Positions 11,961 to 23,475 are shown, counted from the first letter of the stretch. The stretch is 64,000 nucleotides of DNA from Cephalotus follicularis (GCA_001972305.1 BDDD01001801.1:130982-194981), one strand, 5' to 3'. Program-made: numbers and translations. Notes: generated by a model from the sequence alone, not told the origin.

Positions 11961-12799
11961 TATAGCAACAGTTGTCTTCTTCCTCACGACTTAACACACA
12001 GTGGCCAATACAACCCATATCCATGCATAATAACAGGTTTTCATGGCAAGAAACCAACATGCATATACTCAAACCAATTCTAGCATATCATGGCATCAAT
12101 CCAGTAACAATATCATTTCAAGAATCATGCATTTTATACACCCAAAATCATAGACTATGCATGAATATCAACTTCAAGATTTCAGTTATGGCTTTCCCCT
12201 ACCTTTTGTTACAAGTTAAGGACTGGAAGGTCCACCTCTTTTCGATTCCAAAAGGTCACAGTAGCCCCTCTAGGTCCGTCTCGTAGCTGCACTAGTAGCT
12301 CCAAGCTCCAAGCTCCAAGCTCAACAATGGTGGAAACATTTTCTTCTCCTTTACTTTCTATTTCTTACCCTCACTGTGTCTCTCTCAAGTGTATGGTTCT
12401 TTCCCAAACAGTAGCAGCCGAAGGTAAGGGGTGAAGGATGTCTTTTATGCACTCACCCTTGTTCCTTCCTCCTTTGTGATTGATTGCAGGTCACATGTGT
12501 CTAGGGTACATTCCCATCTCTGCATGCAGCAGCTGGGTTCGTTTCCCAGTCTTTCATGCCAGACAGTGCCCCATTCATTCTATCCATCCCTTGCATGCAC
12601 ACATGTTCCATTCTTCTTGCATTTGTTACATGTACACACCCAAGCCACACTTGTCCGAATTATTTCAGCAATGCAGGTTAGGGAGTAAGGTGCATGCCCA
12701 ACACATCCTAACCCATGCCCCAAGGCGCCTGAGAAAGGTTCTAAAAAGACTCCCCTTCGTACGTTGTTTGTAAGCAGAGTAACATGCATGACATTCGAA

Positions 12800-12975
12800 G
12801 TTAAGGCGTTGACGTCTTTCCAAAGATGTCGATGTATTTCATTAATATTACACAAGGACGTCGATGTCCTCGTCCGGATCGATGTGCATGTGCATGCAGC
12901 TACGTGTGTCCTTTTGCCACAAAGGCGTCGACGTGAGTATAAAGGCGTCGACGTGTTTACCCAAGAACAGCGTCG
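12800..12975. repeat. Cluster of CGTCGACG-type palindromes in LTR D (second)
   Basis: Includes GGCGTTGACG near 12803, AGATGTCGATG near 12825, GACGTCGATGTC near 12858, and GGCGTCGACG near 12925 and 12943. It mirrors the two-cluster layout of LTRs C and F and of the solo LTR at 19540. Confidence 0.8.
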
Positions 12976-13097
12976 TTTAGCCTTTTAACAATCTTTTAGC
13001 ATTTAACAAAACAATTCAACATAATAGGGATGGAAAAACATCACCAAATTCGGAAAATCCATCCTTTATTTAATTCCACAATTCAAAGTACAATTAC

Positions 13098-15944
13098 TGT
13101 AACACCCCCGATTCGAAGGGAGTCGTCACGGGTCCTAATCCGAGACTAAACATAACATATCTTATAACATGTCTCAAGTTTATTCTTTTTATTAACTTAT
13201 CTTTTATTAAATTGCGTGATGGTCTAAAGCTCAATATTTATAATCTAAGACATAGTCTGAAAACTTTATTCATAATCTGAAAACTTAAACATAATTCGAA
13301 AACTTAAACATAAACCAAAACTTAAAACATAAGTCTAAGTCATAAACTGAAAGGCAAAACATTGCTTAAATAAAGGTTCTAGCATGACCATAAAATAACT
13401 AAGCAAAAACGAGTCCATCTCCTAAGTGTTCCTTATCATAGGTGACATCTCGCTCATCACACATTGCCCGGATGCTGTCCCAGAATACCTGCCGCATGGA
13501 AACGAAAACGCGGCTGAGCAAACCTCAGTTAGGATATAGAATCATAAAACATAAAACGATAATTTAAAAGATAGAAAATACCTGAACTTTGAGATATCAT
13601 ACGTCACATGTATAAAATATTCATAAACAGTTCTATCAATTCAAAACAAATATCCAAACTCCAAAACGTTAACAAATTTCAAAAACGATATCCGAAAGCA
13701 AAATCTGATTTTCAAAGCATAATCCAAGTTTCAAAGCAAATCAAAATTTCAAAACGATATTCAAAACGATACTCAAAAATCTCTTTAACATTGTCCGAAC
13801 AAAAAGGGGTTTTCAAAACAAAATATATCCGAATCCGATATCTCATAAAAGAGATCCAAAACATATAACAGAGACTTATCCGAATCTGATATCTCATATA
13901 GAGATCCAAAACATATACAAAAGTGCAAGGGGTTTGCAAGGCCCACATGCTCCCACGGAAAGACGTGTACGGCACTACACAATCAATCCCCAAAATCCGA
14001 ATCCAAAAACATATCCTAGGATCGATCCATACGCCTCTATCAGAAAGCGGATCCATAAGTCCACCTCATGGGACTTATTCAAAACAAAGAGAGATGCCGT
14101 AGACTAATCACACCTCTACGGAAGTGTCACTTCCCCGTGTCAGGCCCACGACGTGCCTATAGTACACCCCATAGGTGGGAAATATCTCTGTATATTCCAA
14201 AGTTAACATACTTCCTAAGGTGAAAGTCATGTTCATTTAACACACTCCGATAGTAGAAGTCATGTTCGTATAACACACTTCGATAGTAGAAGTCATGTTC
14301 CATATCAAATTCAAAATACGTATACTTTCGAATGTGAAAGTCATACATAGTTTATAAAAACAAGTGATATAAAACTTTAGTAGGAAAAACAGATTTTATA
14401 AAATATCCAAGATTTCATAACGTTTCATAAACATTCAAAACCGATAATCGAATTTCAAAACGTATCGAATTACGAAGCATAACGGAGTTCATAAGTTCAA
14501 AGGAATCATATTCGTAAAACAGAACTGAATTTGTACTCTGATAAAATCAGTAAGAGTATATCAAGAAATGAGAATCCGTACCTTAAGCGATCACAAAATA
14601 ACTTTACGAATCGATCAACAATTTAAAAGTCCCTCGAAGCACAAAAATCTAAAAGATGCAATACCATTCATACAAGGGTTCAAAAGTCACTTCCAAACAT
14701 CAAACAACCATTCAACAATGTTTAAAACATGTTCCAAATCATTCGACAAACAAACGGATTACAAAACATGAAACCAGAAAATTTATGGGCAAAACCAGTC
14801 GACTGTAACAGGGTCCAGTGGGCTACTCAAAGGGTGGCAGTCGACTACACAACTTAGGCAGTCGGCTACACAATCTGGGATGAATCCAGTCAACTGTGAC
14901 AGGGGTCCAGTCGACTGTGAAGGGCCAAACAGTCGGCTGTCTCATGAGGCAGTCGACTGTTCTGGGCGACAGAACAACAAGAACAATGCAATTCAATTCC
15001 AATTTTCTGTTAAAACTCTGTTACAACACTACCAGATAATCTCGAATACTTATATAGGTCCTATGTGACTTATTAGTTGCATTTAAACACCAAGAATCAT
15101 AAGTTTCCAGGCAATTGGTGATCATACTTTTAAAAGGGGCAAGTTTCAATCTTTATATGCATAATTCCTTTGCTAAGTTTCTGTCAAACACCAATTAACA
15201 TATTCAAAGTTTGTTTGTATCACTACTAGACACCTCCTGACTTCTTAACAAACTCAGAACAACAACAATTCATGCATGGCAGGGAGCAAAACAAAGCTAA
15301 CATACTAGCAGCCTATGAACATGCAACCAACACCCAAGTTAATCCTTAACAACAGAGAAACGAACCTATTATGATGAACTAGAAGAACACAACAGCCTTC
15401 AAACTTGCAGGTTCGATTCACAGGCACAACAACTCGTGGAAGCAAAAACAATAAGCAATGGTGCATATAAACAGAAAATATGAGACAATATTTGGCTAGA
15501 TAGGGAAAGGAGAATCCAAAATCTGATAGGAATAGGGGAAGAGGCTCTTAATTCGGGATTGAGGGGGAGAATTAAGGGAAGCAATCTGTTTTTGTTGAGG
15601 GAGAGAGCAAGAGTACGGGAGAGGGAGGGAAGAAACGTGCAAGATAGGAAGAAAAATAGAAATATAAGCCTTTGACCAAAATTAGGATTTTCTTCTTTAA
15701 TAAAACAAATTTTGCCATAATACTAATGATAAAATCTGATTTAAAATTAATTTACAATATAACAAAATTAATTCCATTAATTTTACTTGTTCACGTACAT
15801 AGTCCAACGAATATTCAATAGTCCAAAAATAATAATTATATCATATAATCCAAACACAAAAATAAAATAGGCCAACATAATAACTAACAAAATCAAATCA
15901 AATAAAAATCCGAAATTATGCACGTAAACGAACGGGGTATTACA
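13098..15944 (-). mobile_element. Beta-family solo LTR, reverse orientation (2847 bp)
   Basis: It starts TGTAACACCCCC and ends GGGGTATTACA, the reversed ends of the LTRs of element G. Direct 5-bp ATTAC repeats flank it exactly (13093-13097 and 15945-15949). The alpha LTR D reads straight across when it is removed. With no internal region between the duplications, it is a solo LTR left by recombination between two LTRs of one element. It has a GCGGCTGAGCAAACCTCAGT stretch also found reversed in the G LTRs (about 42770), and a palindrome cluster at 14796-14959. Confidence 0.93.
14796..14959. repeat. CAGTCGACTG palindrome cluster in a beta solo LTR
   Basis: Perfect CAGTCGACTG at 14796 and 14950, with near copies between (CAGTCGACTA, CAGTCGGCTA, CAGTCAACTG, CAGTCGACTG near 14908, CAGTCGGCTG). 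The intermediate YCGR forms are consistent with C-to-T change at CG sites. Confidence 0.85.
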
Positions 15945-15988
15945 ATTACATCGTGAAATTATAATACATGAAAATCTCGGGCGTCACA

Positions 15989-16207
15989 TTCACCCCTCCT
16001 TCAAGGAGTTTCGTCCTCGAAATTAAAATCAATCTAGAACAAGTGCGGGTAGCGTTCCCGGATGTCCTCGTCACGCTCCCAAGTTGCCTCATCCGGTTTG
16101 TGAAACTGCCATTGAACCTTGACCATGGAAATCGTTCGGTTCCTCAAAGTCTGTATCTTCCGATCGAGAATCCGCACGGGCAACTCTTCACAAGATAGAT
16201 CATCCTG
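15989..16207 (-). pseudogene. Pol C-terminal tail (chromodomain) of element D
   Basis: Read on the minus strand, an open frame from 16207 to about 16011 codes for the integrase tail and chromodomain-like end of an alpha element. Its key residues are VRILDRK, LRNRTISMVKVQW and EATWE, ending YPHLF-stop. It matches the end of F pol (35112-35300) closely and has no stop. The purine-rich tract GAAGGAGGGGTGAA (15989-16002, minus strand) is the likely polypurine tract beside LTR D. Chromodomains in these elements guide integration to marked chromatin (family knowledge). The rest of D pol is missing: at 16201-16207 the sequence changes to a Tat-type integrase. Confidence 0.85.
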
Positions 16208-17157
16208 ATGGCTGCTTTGTCTCTGAGCTCTTCTACTAAGTCAAGGTATGTCCTCAAACCTTCTTCATTGTTAGCTTGATTGAAATGCACAACTCTAGGC
16301 GAATAAACTCCAATCTCAACCGGTATCATGGCTTCTAATCCGAAATAGAGGCTAAATGGCGACTCTCCAGTTGTGATCCGAGGAGTAGTTCTATAAGCCC
16401 ACAATAGACTGGGAGTTCCGCTATCCATCTTCCTTTGCTAGCCTCGAGGAAGTTTTTCAATCGATAGATGATTTTTTTGTTGATGACCTTTACTTGACCA
16501 TTCCTTTGAGGGTAGGCTACGGATGCAAGCTTATGTTCAATTCTTCATTATTTGCAAAAATTTCGGAAAGCTTCACAATCAAATTGCTTCCCATTGTCAG
16601 AGACGATTACTCTGGGGCCCCAAATCTACAAATGATTGATTTCCAGATAAAGCGCTTCGTCTTGCTCTCCGTTATGGTGGCCAAGGGCTCTGCTTCCACC
16701 CATTTGGTGAAAATAGTCCACTACCATGATTAGGAACTTTATCTACCCTAATGCCACAGGTAATGGTCCCACAAATTCCATTCCCCATTGCGCAAAGGGC
16801 CAACGGGCAGTGATGGATGTTAGAGGCTCAGATGGCCTTCTACTGATGTTGGCATTCCTCTGACACTTATCACATTTTCGCATGAAGTTGATGGCATCTT
16901 GGTGCATGGTAGGCCAGAAGTAGCCATGCCTCAACAATTTATTGGACAAGGTTCTACCCCCCATGTGATTTTCACAGACTCCTTCGTGGACCTGCCTTAG
17001 AGCGTAGTCGGCCTCTGAGGGAGTTAGACATCTCAACAAAGGAAAAGAGAAAGAACTTTTGTACCAAATCCATTCTCTGAATTAGTAGCAGTTGGATACG
17101 TATACCAACTTTCTCACCTCCTCTAGGTCCTCTGGAAAAACGCCATCTCTTAGCCAA
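16202..17157 (-). pseudogene. Integrase of the Tat element, broken
   Basis: Integrase joins the DNA copy to the chromosome. The zinc-binding HHCC part is visible at 17039-16743: EGVCENHMGGRTL, HGYFWPTMHQDA and CDKCQRNAN, then the WPFAQWGMEFVGPLP entry into the catalytic core with the first Asp position read as Glu. The later part, WAYRTTPR and GESPFSLYFG, is at 16428-16250. Stops and frame changes lie between them, and the central core around 16450-16740 is badly eroded. The reading frame runs on past 16207 into D sequence, but in the wrong frame for the D tail. Confidence 0.82.
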
Positions 17158-17183
17158 CTAATGAAAGGGGTTATCCAATTTGG

Positions 17184-17790
17184 CTACTGTTGGATATCGA
17201 TGTCCATCATCTCAACCTCATATATAGTAGGCCTGTCTAGATAGTCTACTAGCACAGTTTGATTTTTCACTAAATCACCTGCTATGGCTAGTTTAGACAA
17301 GAGGTTTGCTCTGGCATTCTCTACTCTAGGAACCTTCAAAATTCGGCAGACTTGGAAAACGGACTTTAAACTTTGCACATGGACTAAGTATTTAGCCACG
17401 GTATCTTCTTTGTCTTCATACTCTCCACTTGTCAGACCAACTATCAACTGAGAATCACTAGAGGCTTCTAGTTTTTGAACCTCTAAGTGCTTCGCTATTG
17501 TCAATCCGGTAATCATAGCTTCCCATTCTGCCTCATAGTTTGTCGCTTTGAATCCAAATCTCAAAGCATACTCTAAGGTCCACCCATCTGGGCTAGTCAG
17601 CACCAATCTTGCTCCACTTTCGAAGGCGCAGGATCATCCATCAACAAACAGCTTGTACATGCCTTTCTCATTCTCAAAGGAGTCCTCCTCCATACACTCC
17701 ATAGGTGTATTGTCTCCCATAAAATCAGCCAAGACCTGAGACTTTATTGCTGGTCTGGCTTCATACCTCCCGTCGTATTTTCCCAATTCA
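17184..17790 (-). pseudogene. Archaeal-type RNase H of the Tat element
   Basis: The peptide at 17606-17184 has VLTSPDGWTLEYALRFGFKA, NYEAEWEAMITGL, a SDSQLIVG stretch and VENARANLLSKLA. This is the pattern of the extra RNase H (aRNH) of Tat-group elements. Such a domain removes RNA from RNA-DNA hybrids. In related elements the motif reads NNEAEYEAL; Trp replaces Tyr here. The start of the domain, upstream of 17606, is shifted out of frame. The position between the first RNase H and integrase agrees with the family. Confidence 0.8.
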
Positions 17791-17810
17791 ATAGACCACT
17801 TGACTAGGCT

Positions 17811-19113
17811 TCATGAAGTATCTGGCTTTGCCAAAATGTGTCTAGGTGGTTTGTCGGTTAATACTTTGATGGTGTGAGCTTGAAAATACGGCATGAGCTT
17901 TCTCTTTGAAATGAGCAGAGCATATGCCACCTTCTCTACCTCTGGATATCTCCCTTCAGCATCGTTCAATGCCTTGTTTACATAATATACCGGCCTTTGA
18001 ACCTTGTCTTCTTCTCTGACTAGCACTGCACTTACTGCGTCTTGTGTCACCGCTAAGTACAAATACAAGTCTTCCCCATCTTTTGGTTTTGACATCATAG
18101 GAGGGGAAGCCAAATATTCCTTCAATTCTTCGAAGGCTACTTGATATTCTTCAATCTAGAGAAACCCCTTGGGCTCCCTTAATATCTTGAAGAAAGGAAG
18201 GCACTTCTCTGCTGACTTGGAGATGAATCTACTCAGAGTTGTGGTTTTGCCGTTCAACCTCTGCACATCCCTCATAGATTGTGGAGGTTTCATGCTCTGT
18301 ATAGCTGAGATCTTCTCTGGGTTGGCCTCTATTCCTCTGTCAGAGACCGTAAAAAAGAGAAACTTTCTAGAGGTGACCCCAAAAGTGCACATACAAGGAT
18401 TGAGGCACATCTTCTATTTTCTCAACACCCCAAAGGTCTCCTCCAAGTATCTGATATGCGAACTCCTCGATGGTGTTTTGACGAGCATGTCATCAATATA
18501 AACCTTCATATTTCTCCCAATTTGATGTTGAAAAATTTTATTGACCAGCCGTTGGTAGGTCGCTCTAGCATTTTTTAAACCAAAGGGCATGACTTAATAA
18601 CAATACATACCCTTGTCTGTGATGAAGGCTGTCTTGTTCTCGCTTGGTCCATACATAGGAATTTGATTGTAGCCAGAGTAAGCGTCTAAGAAGCTCAACA
18701 TCCTATAGCCAGAGGTTGCAGCTACTAGTTGATCAATTTTTGGGAGAGGAAAGTGATCTTTTGCGTAAGCTTTGTTGAGGTTTGTGAAGTTTATACACAT
18801 CCTCCACTTGCCATTTGCCTTCTTGACTAGTATTGGGTTTCCCAGCCAGTCAGAGTATTGTACTTCCCTTATATAACCCACTTGCATAAGTTTATTTACC
18901 TCGTCTGCTATCACCTGCTGCCTCTCGGGGGTGAAGATTCTGTTCTTTTGCCTGGTCGGAGGCCGTATTGGATCCACAATGATCTTGTGGACCATGACCT
19001 CTGGGCCAATCCCTGAAACCTCCTCTGCCGATCAGGAAAATACATCTGTATTATTTTTGAGGAATGTTATCAGTTCCTCTTTCTCCACCTCTCCTAGTTG
19101 GGAACCAACCTAG
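17811..19113 (-). pseudogene. RT and first RNase H of the Tat element, broken
   Basis: RT begins near 18995 with IRPPTRQKNRIF, GYIREVQYSDWLGNPILVKK, WRMCINFTNLNKA, PLPKIDQL and FLDAYSGYNQI. A TAA near 18594 follows TDKGMYCY. The catalytic YIDDML lies at about 18505-18488 in a shifted frame. The RT thumb and connection continue to 18156. RNase H (18125-17811) shows AVTQDAVSAVLVRE, PVYYVNKAL and YPEVEKVAYAL. The WLGNP reading where the family has WLANVV fits slow decay. Confidence 0.85.
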
Positions 19114-19534
19114 AAGACCTTCTCTGCATTACCTTTTTCTAAAGGTACCTGCACAACATCCTCAACTGGTTGTGGACACTCGGGCTCTACATCTTCTTTG
19201 AGATCCATATTTGCTATAGGACGGACTTTTTCCTTCCCCTTATCCTATATGGCAATCTGGTAGCATTGCCTTTCAACCTGCTGGTCTCCTCTGACTTGTC
19301 CCACACAAAACCTGTTCTGGAACTTTACGAGCAAGTGCCTTATCGACACTGTCGCCTCCATTATGTTCAATCCTGGACGCCAAATTATTGCATTGTATGG
19401 GCTTGGTGTATCAACCACCAAGAAAGTCATTTGCATCAGAGTCTGGCGGGGGGTTGTGCCTGCAACAACGGACAAGTCGATGTATCCCAATGGATGGGTC
19501 ATCTCCCCTGCAAAGCCTACCAGAGGAGTCTTCA
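19114..19534 (-). pseudogene. Protease C-terminal part of the Tat element
   Basis: The frame at 19535-19245 gives PLVGFAGEMTHPLGYIDLSV, VDTPSPYNAIIWRPGLN and ATVSIRHLLVKF. In Tat elements this lies between the protease active site and RT. It is cut at 19534 by the solo LTR and resumes at 21618. The 19114-19244 part is the acidic linker before RT and has frame damage. Confidence 0.8.
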
Positions 19535-19706
19535 CTGGCTGTAACGCCCGAGATTTCCATGTATTATTATTTCACAATGTATTTGTACTCTTAAATTGTG
19601 GAGTTAATAAAATGATGGATTTTCCGAATTTGGTGATGTTTTCCAATCCTTCTTATTTTTGAAGCTTTGGTGTTAAATGTCCAAGGAATGTATAAAGGGC
19701 TAAACG

Positions 19707-19850
19707 ACGCTGTCTTGGAGTAAAGACGTCGACTCCTTTATGAATCACGTCGACGCCTTTTTGACAGAGTGTTTCACGTAACTGCATGCACATGCACCAC
19801 GATCCAGACCAAAGACATCGACGTCTTTGGAAAGACGTCGACGTCTTAAG
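19707..19850. repeat. GACGTCGACGTC palindrome cluster in solo alpha LTR (first)
   Basis: AAGACGTCGACTCCTT near 19723, ACGTCGACGCC near 19748, GACATCGACGTC near 19814, and AAAGACGTCGACGTCTT near 19831-19847. The last is a 16-17 bp near-perfect palindrome, the longest of this kind seen here. Confidence 0.85.
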
Positions 19851-20696
19851 TTCGAATGTCTTGCATGTTACCTTCTGACAGAAAAAGTGCGAGGGGAGAA
19901 TCGAGATGGGGCTTTTGCAGACGCCTTGGGGCATGGCTTGGGACGTGTTGGGCATGCACCCTACTACCTAACCTGCATGACAGAAGTGATGTGAACAAGT
20001 GTGACTTGTGGGGGTGGACATGCAATGCATGCAAGAGAAATGGAACAAGTGGGCATGCAATGGATGGATAGAAGGGAGGGGCACTGTCTGGCATGAAGGA
20101 GGAGGAAAAACCAACGCAGTGACTGCATGCAGAAGGTGGGTGTGCCCTAGATGCATGTGACCTGCAATAAACACAAAAGAAACAAAGAAGAGTGCATAAA
20201 AGACATTCCTCACCCCTCACCTTCGGCTACTGTTGGGGAAAGAACCATACACCTGAGAGAGACACTGTGACTGTTAGAGAACAGAAATTAAAAGAGAGAA
20301 AACACTTCCTCCTTTGACCACCATTGTTGAGCTTGCTTGGAGCTTGGAAGCTTGGGAGCTAGTGGCTTGCAGCGACGGCAAGAATCTTGGAGCTGCTGTG
20401 ACTTGTTGGATACGAAAAGGGGTGGACTTTCCTGTTCCTAACGTGGGACAAGAGGTAGGGGAAAGCCATGACTGTATTTCAAGTTAATATCCATGCTTAG
20501 TCTATGATTTTGGGTGTATATTATGCATGATTCTTGAACTGTTTTGGTTACTGGATTGATGCCATGACATGTTAGATATGTGCTAAGTATCTTCATGTTG
20601 GTTTCTTGCCATGATTATCTGTGGTTATGCATGTTTATGAGATGTTATGGCTACTGTGTGTTGAGACGCGACGAAGAAGACGACTTCTGTTTAAAA

Positions 20697-20885
20697 GACA
20701 TCGATGCCTATTTAAGGACATCGACGCCTTTTGCTATCCTGCCTGGGTTTGGGCATGAATCACGTCGATGCCTAAAGTCCCTAACTTAGTGCGTCGATGC
20801 CATTATCGGTACGCTGTCGTTTCGAGTTCCCAGACTTTGAACGTCGACGCGTATGTTTGGACATCGACGCCTTCTTCTGTGAATC
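20697..20885. repeat. CGTCGACG-type palindrome cluster in solo alpha LTR (second)
   Basis: GACATCGATGCC near 20698, GACATCGACGCC near 20718, CACGTCGATGCC near 20761, AACGTCGACGCG near 20839 and GACATCGACGCC near 20860. Most variants differ from GGCGTCGACGCC by CG to CA or TG changes. Confidence 0.8.
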
Positions 20886-21617
20886 GCGTGGGGCCAGGAG
20901 TTGGCGGCGCTACACATACTGCCTGTTGTAGTCCTATGTGGACATCCTGTACTGCTTGTTGGTCCTGTACGGACATTACTGTGATTATTGACGTAGCCCT
21001 GGCCGGGTTACTATTGTACTATTACTGCTTACGTATAATTTTATATATGTAACACTGATAATTACCGTACTGATAAACATATATAATTTTTCATATATGT
21101 ATAAACTGGGTCTCCACAGTACTGCATCATTTATGCATTCATATCATGACAAGCATTGATTTTGATACCGAACTGCTGTTATGCTTTAGCCAAGTGAGGA
21201 CAACGGCTAACCCCCTACTTTGCAGATTGAGGACGTGGACCTGTTGGACCGACATGAAGGATGATCAAGTTGTTATGATCTTGTTTCTGCTTGTTTTCCT
21301 ACTTTGCTTTACACCGATGTTGGTTATGGCTCTCGGTTGTACTGTTGTATTAATTTTGCTTCTGACAGAGTTTAAACTTGTATTGTTTTTCATGCTCCGT
21401 TTTATGGGCAGTTAACTGTATCGGACCTGTACTGGAGTAGCGTGTGGTATGGGACACACGTTACGGTTTATAGCTTATGGTTTTGTGCTTCCGCAACTGT
21501 TGTACCTTGTTAAAGGTTTAAGTTTTAAATTTTGTGGTTTTACATGAGCTGTATGTTTGTGTTAATTTCCCTTACCGCTTTAATGCTGCGTTTTTGTAAA
21601 TGGGGTGTGACACTGGC

Positions 21618-21760
21618 CTTAGCTGGTCCTATGGAATCATCACTGATCAAAGGCATGTTTGTAGAGGATATCCGTCGATCTCCCACTGTCGAGGAGAATT
21701 CTCTTCATGATGAATAGCTCCACCTGAAGAGTGACCACTACTGGATCATCATGAGGGAGA
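21618..21760 (-). pseudogene. Protease active-site region of the Tat element
   Basis: On the minus strand, MKRILLDSGRSTDILY and KHAFDQ are readable near 21711-21640. DSG is the aspartic protease triad; family members usually read DTGSSADI. Stops follow directly, then the sequence joins 19534 across the solo LTR. From 21761 to 21983 the minus strand holds the eroded gag-protease linker. Confidence 0.7.
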
Positions 21761-21983
21761 TGTACTCCCTCCAAGTCCCCTCTTAGGAGGATATTACCTC
21801 CTCTTCTCCACCAATCTTCAACCTTTTTCCATGCGAGTGTTGTTGTTGCACGGCAAAGGTTTGTCTAGCATAGGATTTTCTAGCCCTGCTGTGATCGCCA
21901 CTAGATGCGACCTCTCCAGGGATGATGTGTATCACCCCTCTGGTCTGCTACTTCGCTTCTTACTGCGGAGCTTCTTCTCAGCT

Positions 21984-23475
21984 CTACCTTCTACCCAGGA
22001 GAGCATCTCTATCCACATACTTCCTTAGATGACCTTTTTGAATCAGGTCCTCTATTTGATTCTTCAAGTGCCTGCACTCCTCCGTATCATGCCCATGATA
22101 ACGGTAGTATCGAAAATATTTGTTTGAGTCACTCTTGTCAGTCGGGGATCTCAATGGAGCTTGCCACTGGATTGGGACCTTGTCCTTCTCCATTGCCAGT
22201 ATTCTGGTTTGCGTCTCCAAGAGAGGGGCGAAATTGTTGTAATCGGGGATTGGTGTCCCCCTTTTTAAAGATTCCTCCCTTTTGGAGAGCTTGTGCCTTA
22301 GGTCACTCTTTGTCAGCTCTGGTCCCTCCTTTCTCTTATGCTTCTTCCCTGGAGCACTTATTAAGTGCTCCTCCTGCTCTTGCTAATCAGACCAAGTGGT
22401 CTTCTACTTCCTAGCTGCCAACCCCTCCTCTGCATTCACATACTTCTCTGCTCTTTTGAGGACGTCTGCCATATCAGGGGCTAGCTTCTTCATCAGCGAG
22501 AAGGTGAAAGTGGAGTTGGCTCTCAACCCACTGTTCAGAGCTGCTAGAGCAAAGGAAGGCTCCATGTCTTTTACCATCAGAGACTCCTTATTAAACCCAG
22601 TTAAGTAATCTCTAAGGGATACATTCTTCCCCTACACCACATTGATCAGATGATTTGAATTCTTTCTCTGGGTGGTGCTATTAAGGAATTTTGTGACGAA
22701 CATTTCACTAAACTGTTCAAATTCGCCACTGACTTTAGAGGCAACGTGGAGTACCGAGTCTGAGCTACTCCAGTTAAAGTCGCTGGAAATACACGGCAGA
22801 GGACCGCGTCTGAAGCCTAGTTGACCAACATGATTTGGGTATAGTGCCTCACATGCTGTATGGGATCATAGGACCCATCATATTCTCTGAACGTTGGGAG
22901 TGTGAATCCCCTCGGCATGTGCTCCCTCAATATCTCTCAGGTGAAGATAGTGCAGTTCAAATTCCTCATCTCTGATAGGTACCCCCTGCTCTGCTTGGCT
23001 CCTCTGAGCCTTCTGACCATCCTTGCAAGCCTCTTGTTCATGGTCTGCTCAGTGTCTTCCAAGTTCCTAGTCTTGCTAGAAACCTGAGATGGCCCTGGTC
23101 TAACCGAGTAGTTTGACCTACTCCTCACTCATAACTCAGTCCTACAAAAGCGTAGGAACGAGTAGGAGGCTCCTCTGCCACCGCTGATTAGTCCGAGTAG
23201 TACTCCTCCTTTGGATCCTGCTTAGGTAAGTCCTGTTGGGGATCATAGTTATAATCCCTAGCACTGTAGGACTCTGAAAACAGAGATGTATCAATCTCTG
23301 ACCACCTTAGAGGTGCGTGGCCCTCCTTTGTAGGTTCCGCATAGCCTCTTGAGGATGTCGTTGTTCTAGGACTGGTCTGCTTGGTCTAGCCTAATCTTGA
23401 AGGCCCGGTCTGCTTGGTCCAGCCTGATTTTGGCTGGCCAAGTTGTTTGCCAGCAAGGTTTTAAGCCTCCCCATC
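21984..23475 (-). pseudogene. Gag of the Tat element, broken
   Basis: The clearest part, 22220-21984, has YFRYYRYHGHDTEECRHLK and IEDLIQKGHLRKYV. In Tat Gag proteins this is a CxxH...HxxxxC-type motif; the first Cys appears changed to Phe or Tyr. Further fragments (22300-23100) show FVTKFL-like and PRTFTL-like pieces in several frames. The N-terminal side at about 23475-23390 reads MGRLKTLLANNLASQ. The start codon is uncertain because the element is cut near 23476. No continuous Gag remains. Confidence 0.7.

Larger units (their letters stand above)
10314..15988 (-). mobile_element. 3' LTR of minus-strand alpha element D, split by a beta solo LTR
   Basis: It starts TGTCACACCCC and ends GGGCGTCACA on the plus strand, the reverse complement of an alpha LTR. 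Without the nested 13098-15944 insertion and its duplicated 5 bp it is about 2823 bp, close to the 2721 bp of LTR C. The left flank TACAG (10309-10313) is the probable target duplication; the other copy is not in the window. It carries the second palindrome type, GGCGTCGACG. A pol tail of the same family follows directly at 15989, so this is a 3' LTR and not a solo one. Confidence 0.88.
19540..21612 (+). mobile_element. Alpha-family solo LTR, plus orientation (2073 bp)
   Basis: It starts TGTAACGCCCG and ends GGGGTGTGACA. Exact CTGGC repeats flank it (19535-19539 and 21613-21617), and the Tat protease is continuous across it. It is shorter than LTR C by about 650 bp, mostly in the middle. It holds the CGTCGACG palindrome type in two clusters and the shared stretch CCCTGGCCGGGTTACTA near 20996. 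It is a solo LTR formed after insertion into the Tat element, so it is younger than that element. Confidence 0.94.
16201..23475 (-). mobile_element. Truncated Tat/Retand-type Ty3/gypsy element, minus strand
   Basis: From right to left it reads gag, protease, RT, RNase H, a second archaeal-type RNase H and integrase. The second RNase H between the first RNase H and integrase marks the Tat group (Ogre, Retand). Neither LTR, primer site nor polypurine tract is present. The left side joins the D tail at a shared 7-bp sequence, and the right side joins a foreign LTR end near 23476. It is split by the alpha solo LTR at 19540-21612. Many stops and frameshifts make it the most decayed body in the window. 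Confidence 0.88.

Noticed and set aside
13608-13868. ORF of 86 codons in the beta solo LTR
   Set aside because: Lys/Ile/Ser-rich product of AT-rich LTR DNA; no matching frame in the G LTRs.
10314-15988. LTR D as a solo LTR
   Set aside because: A polypurine tract and pol tail of the same family follow it directly, and no matching TACAG lies after 15988.
19363-19662. ORFs on the plus strand at 19170-19662
   Set aside because: Antisense shadow of the Tat protease running into a solo LTR.
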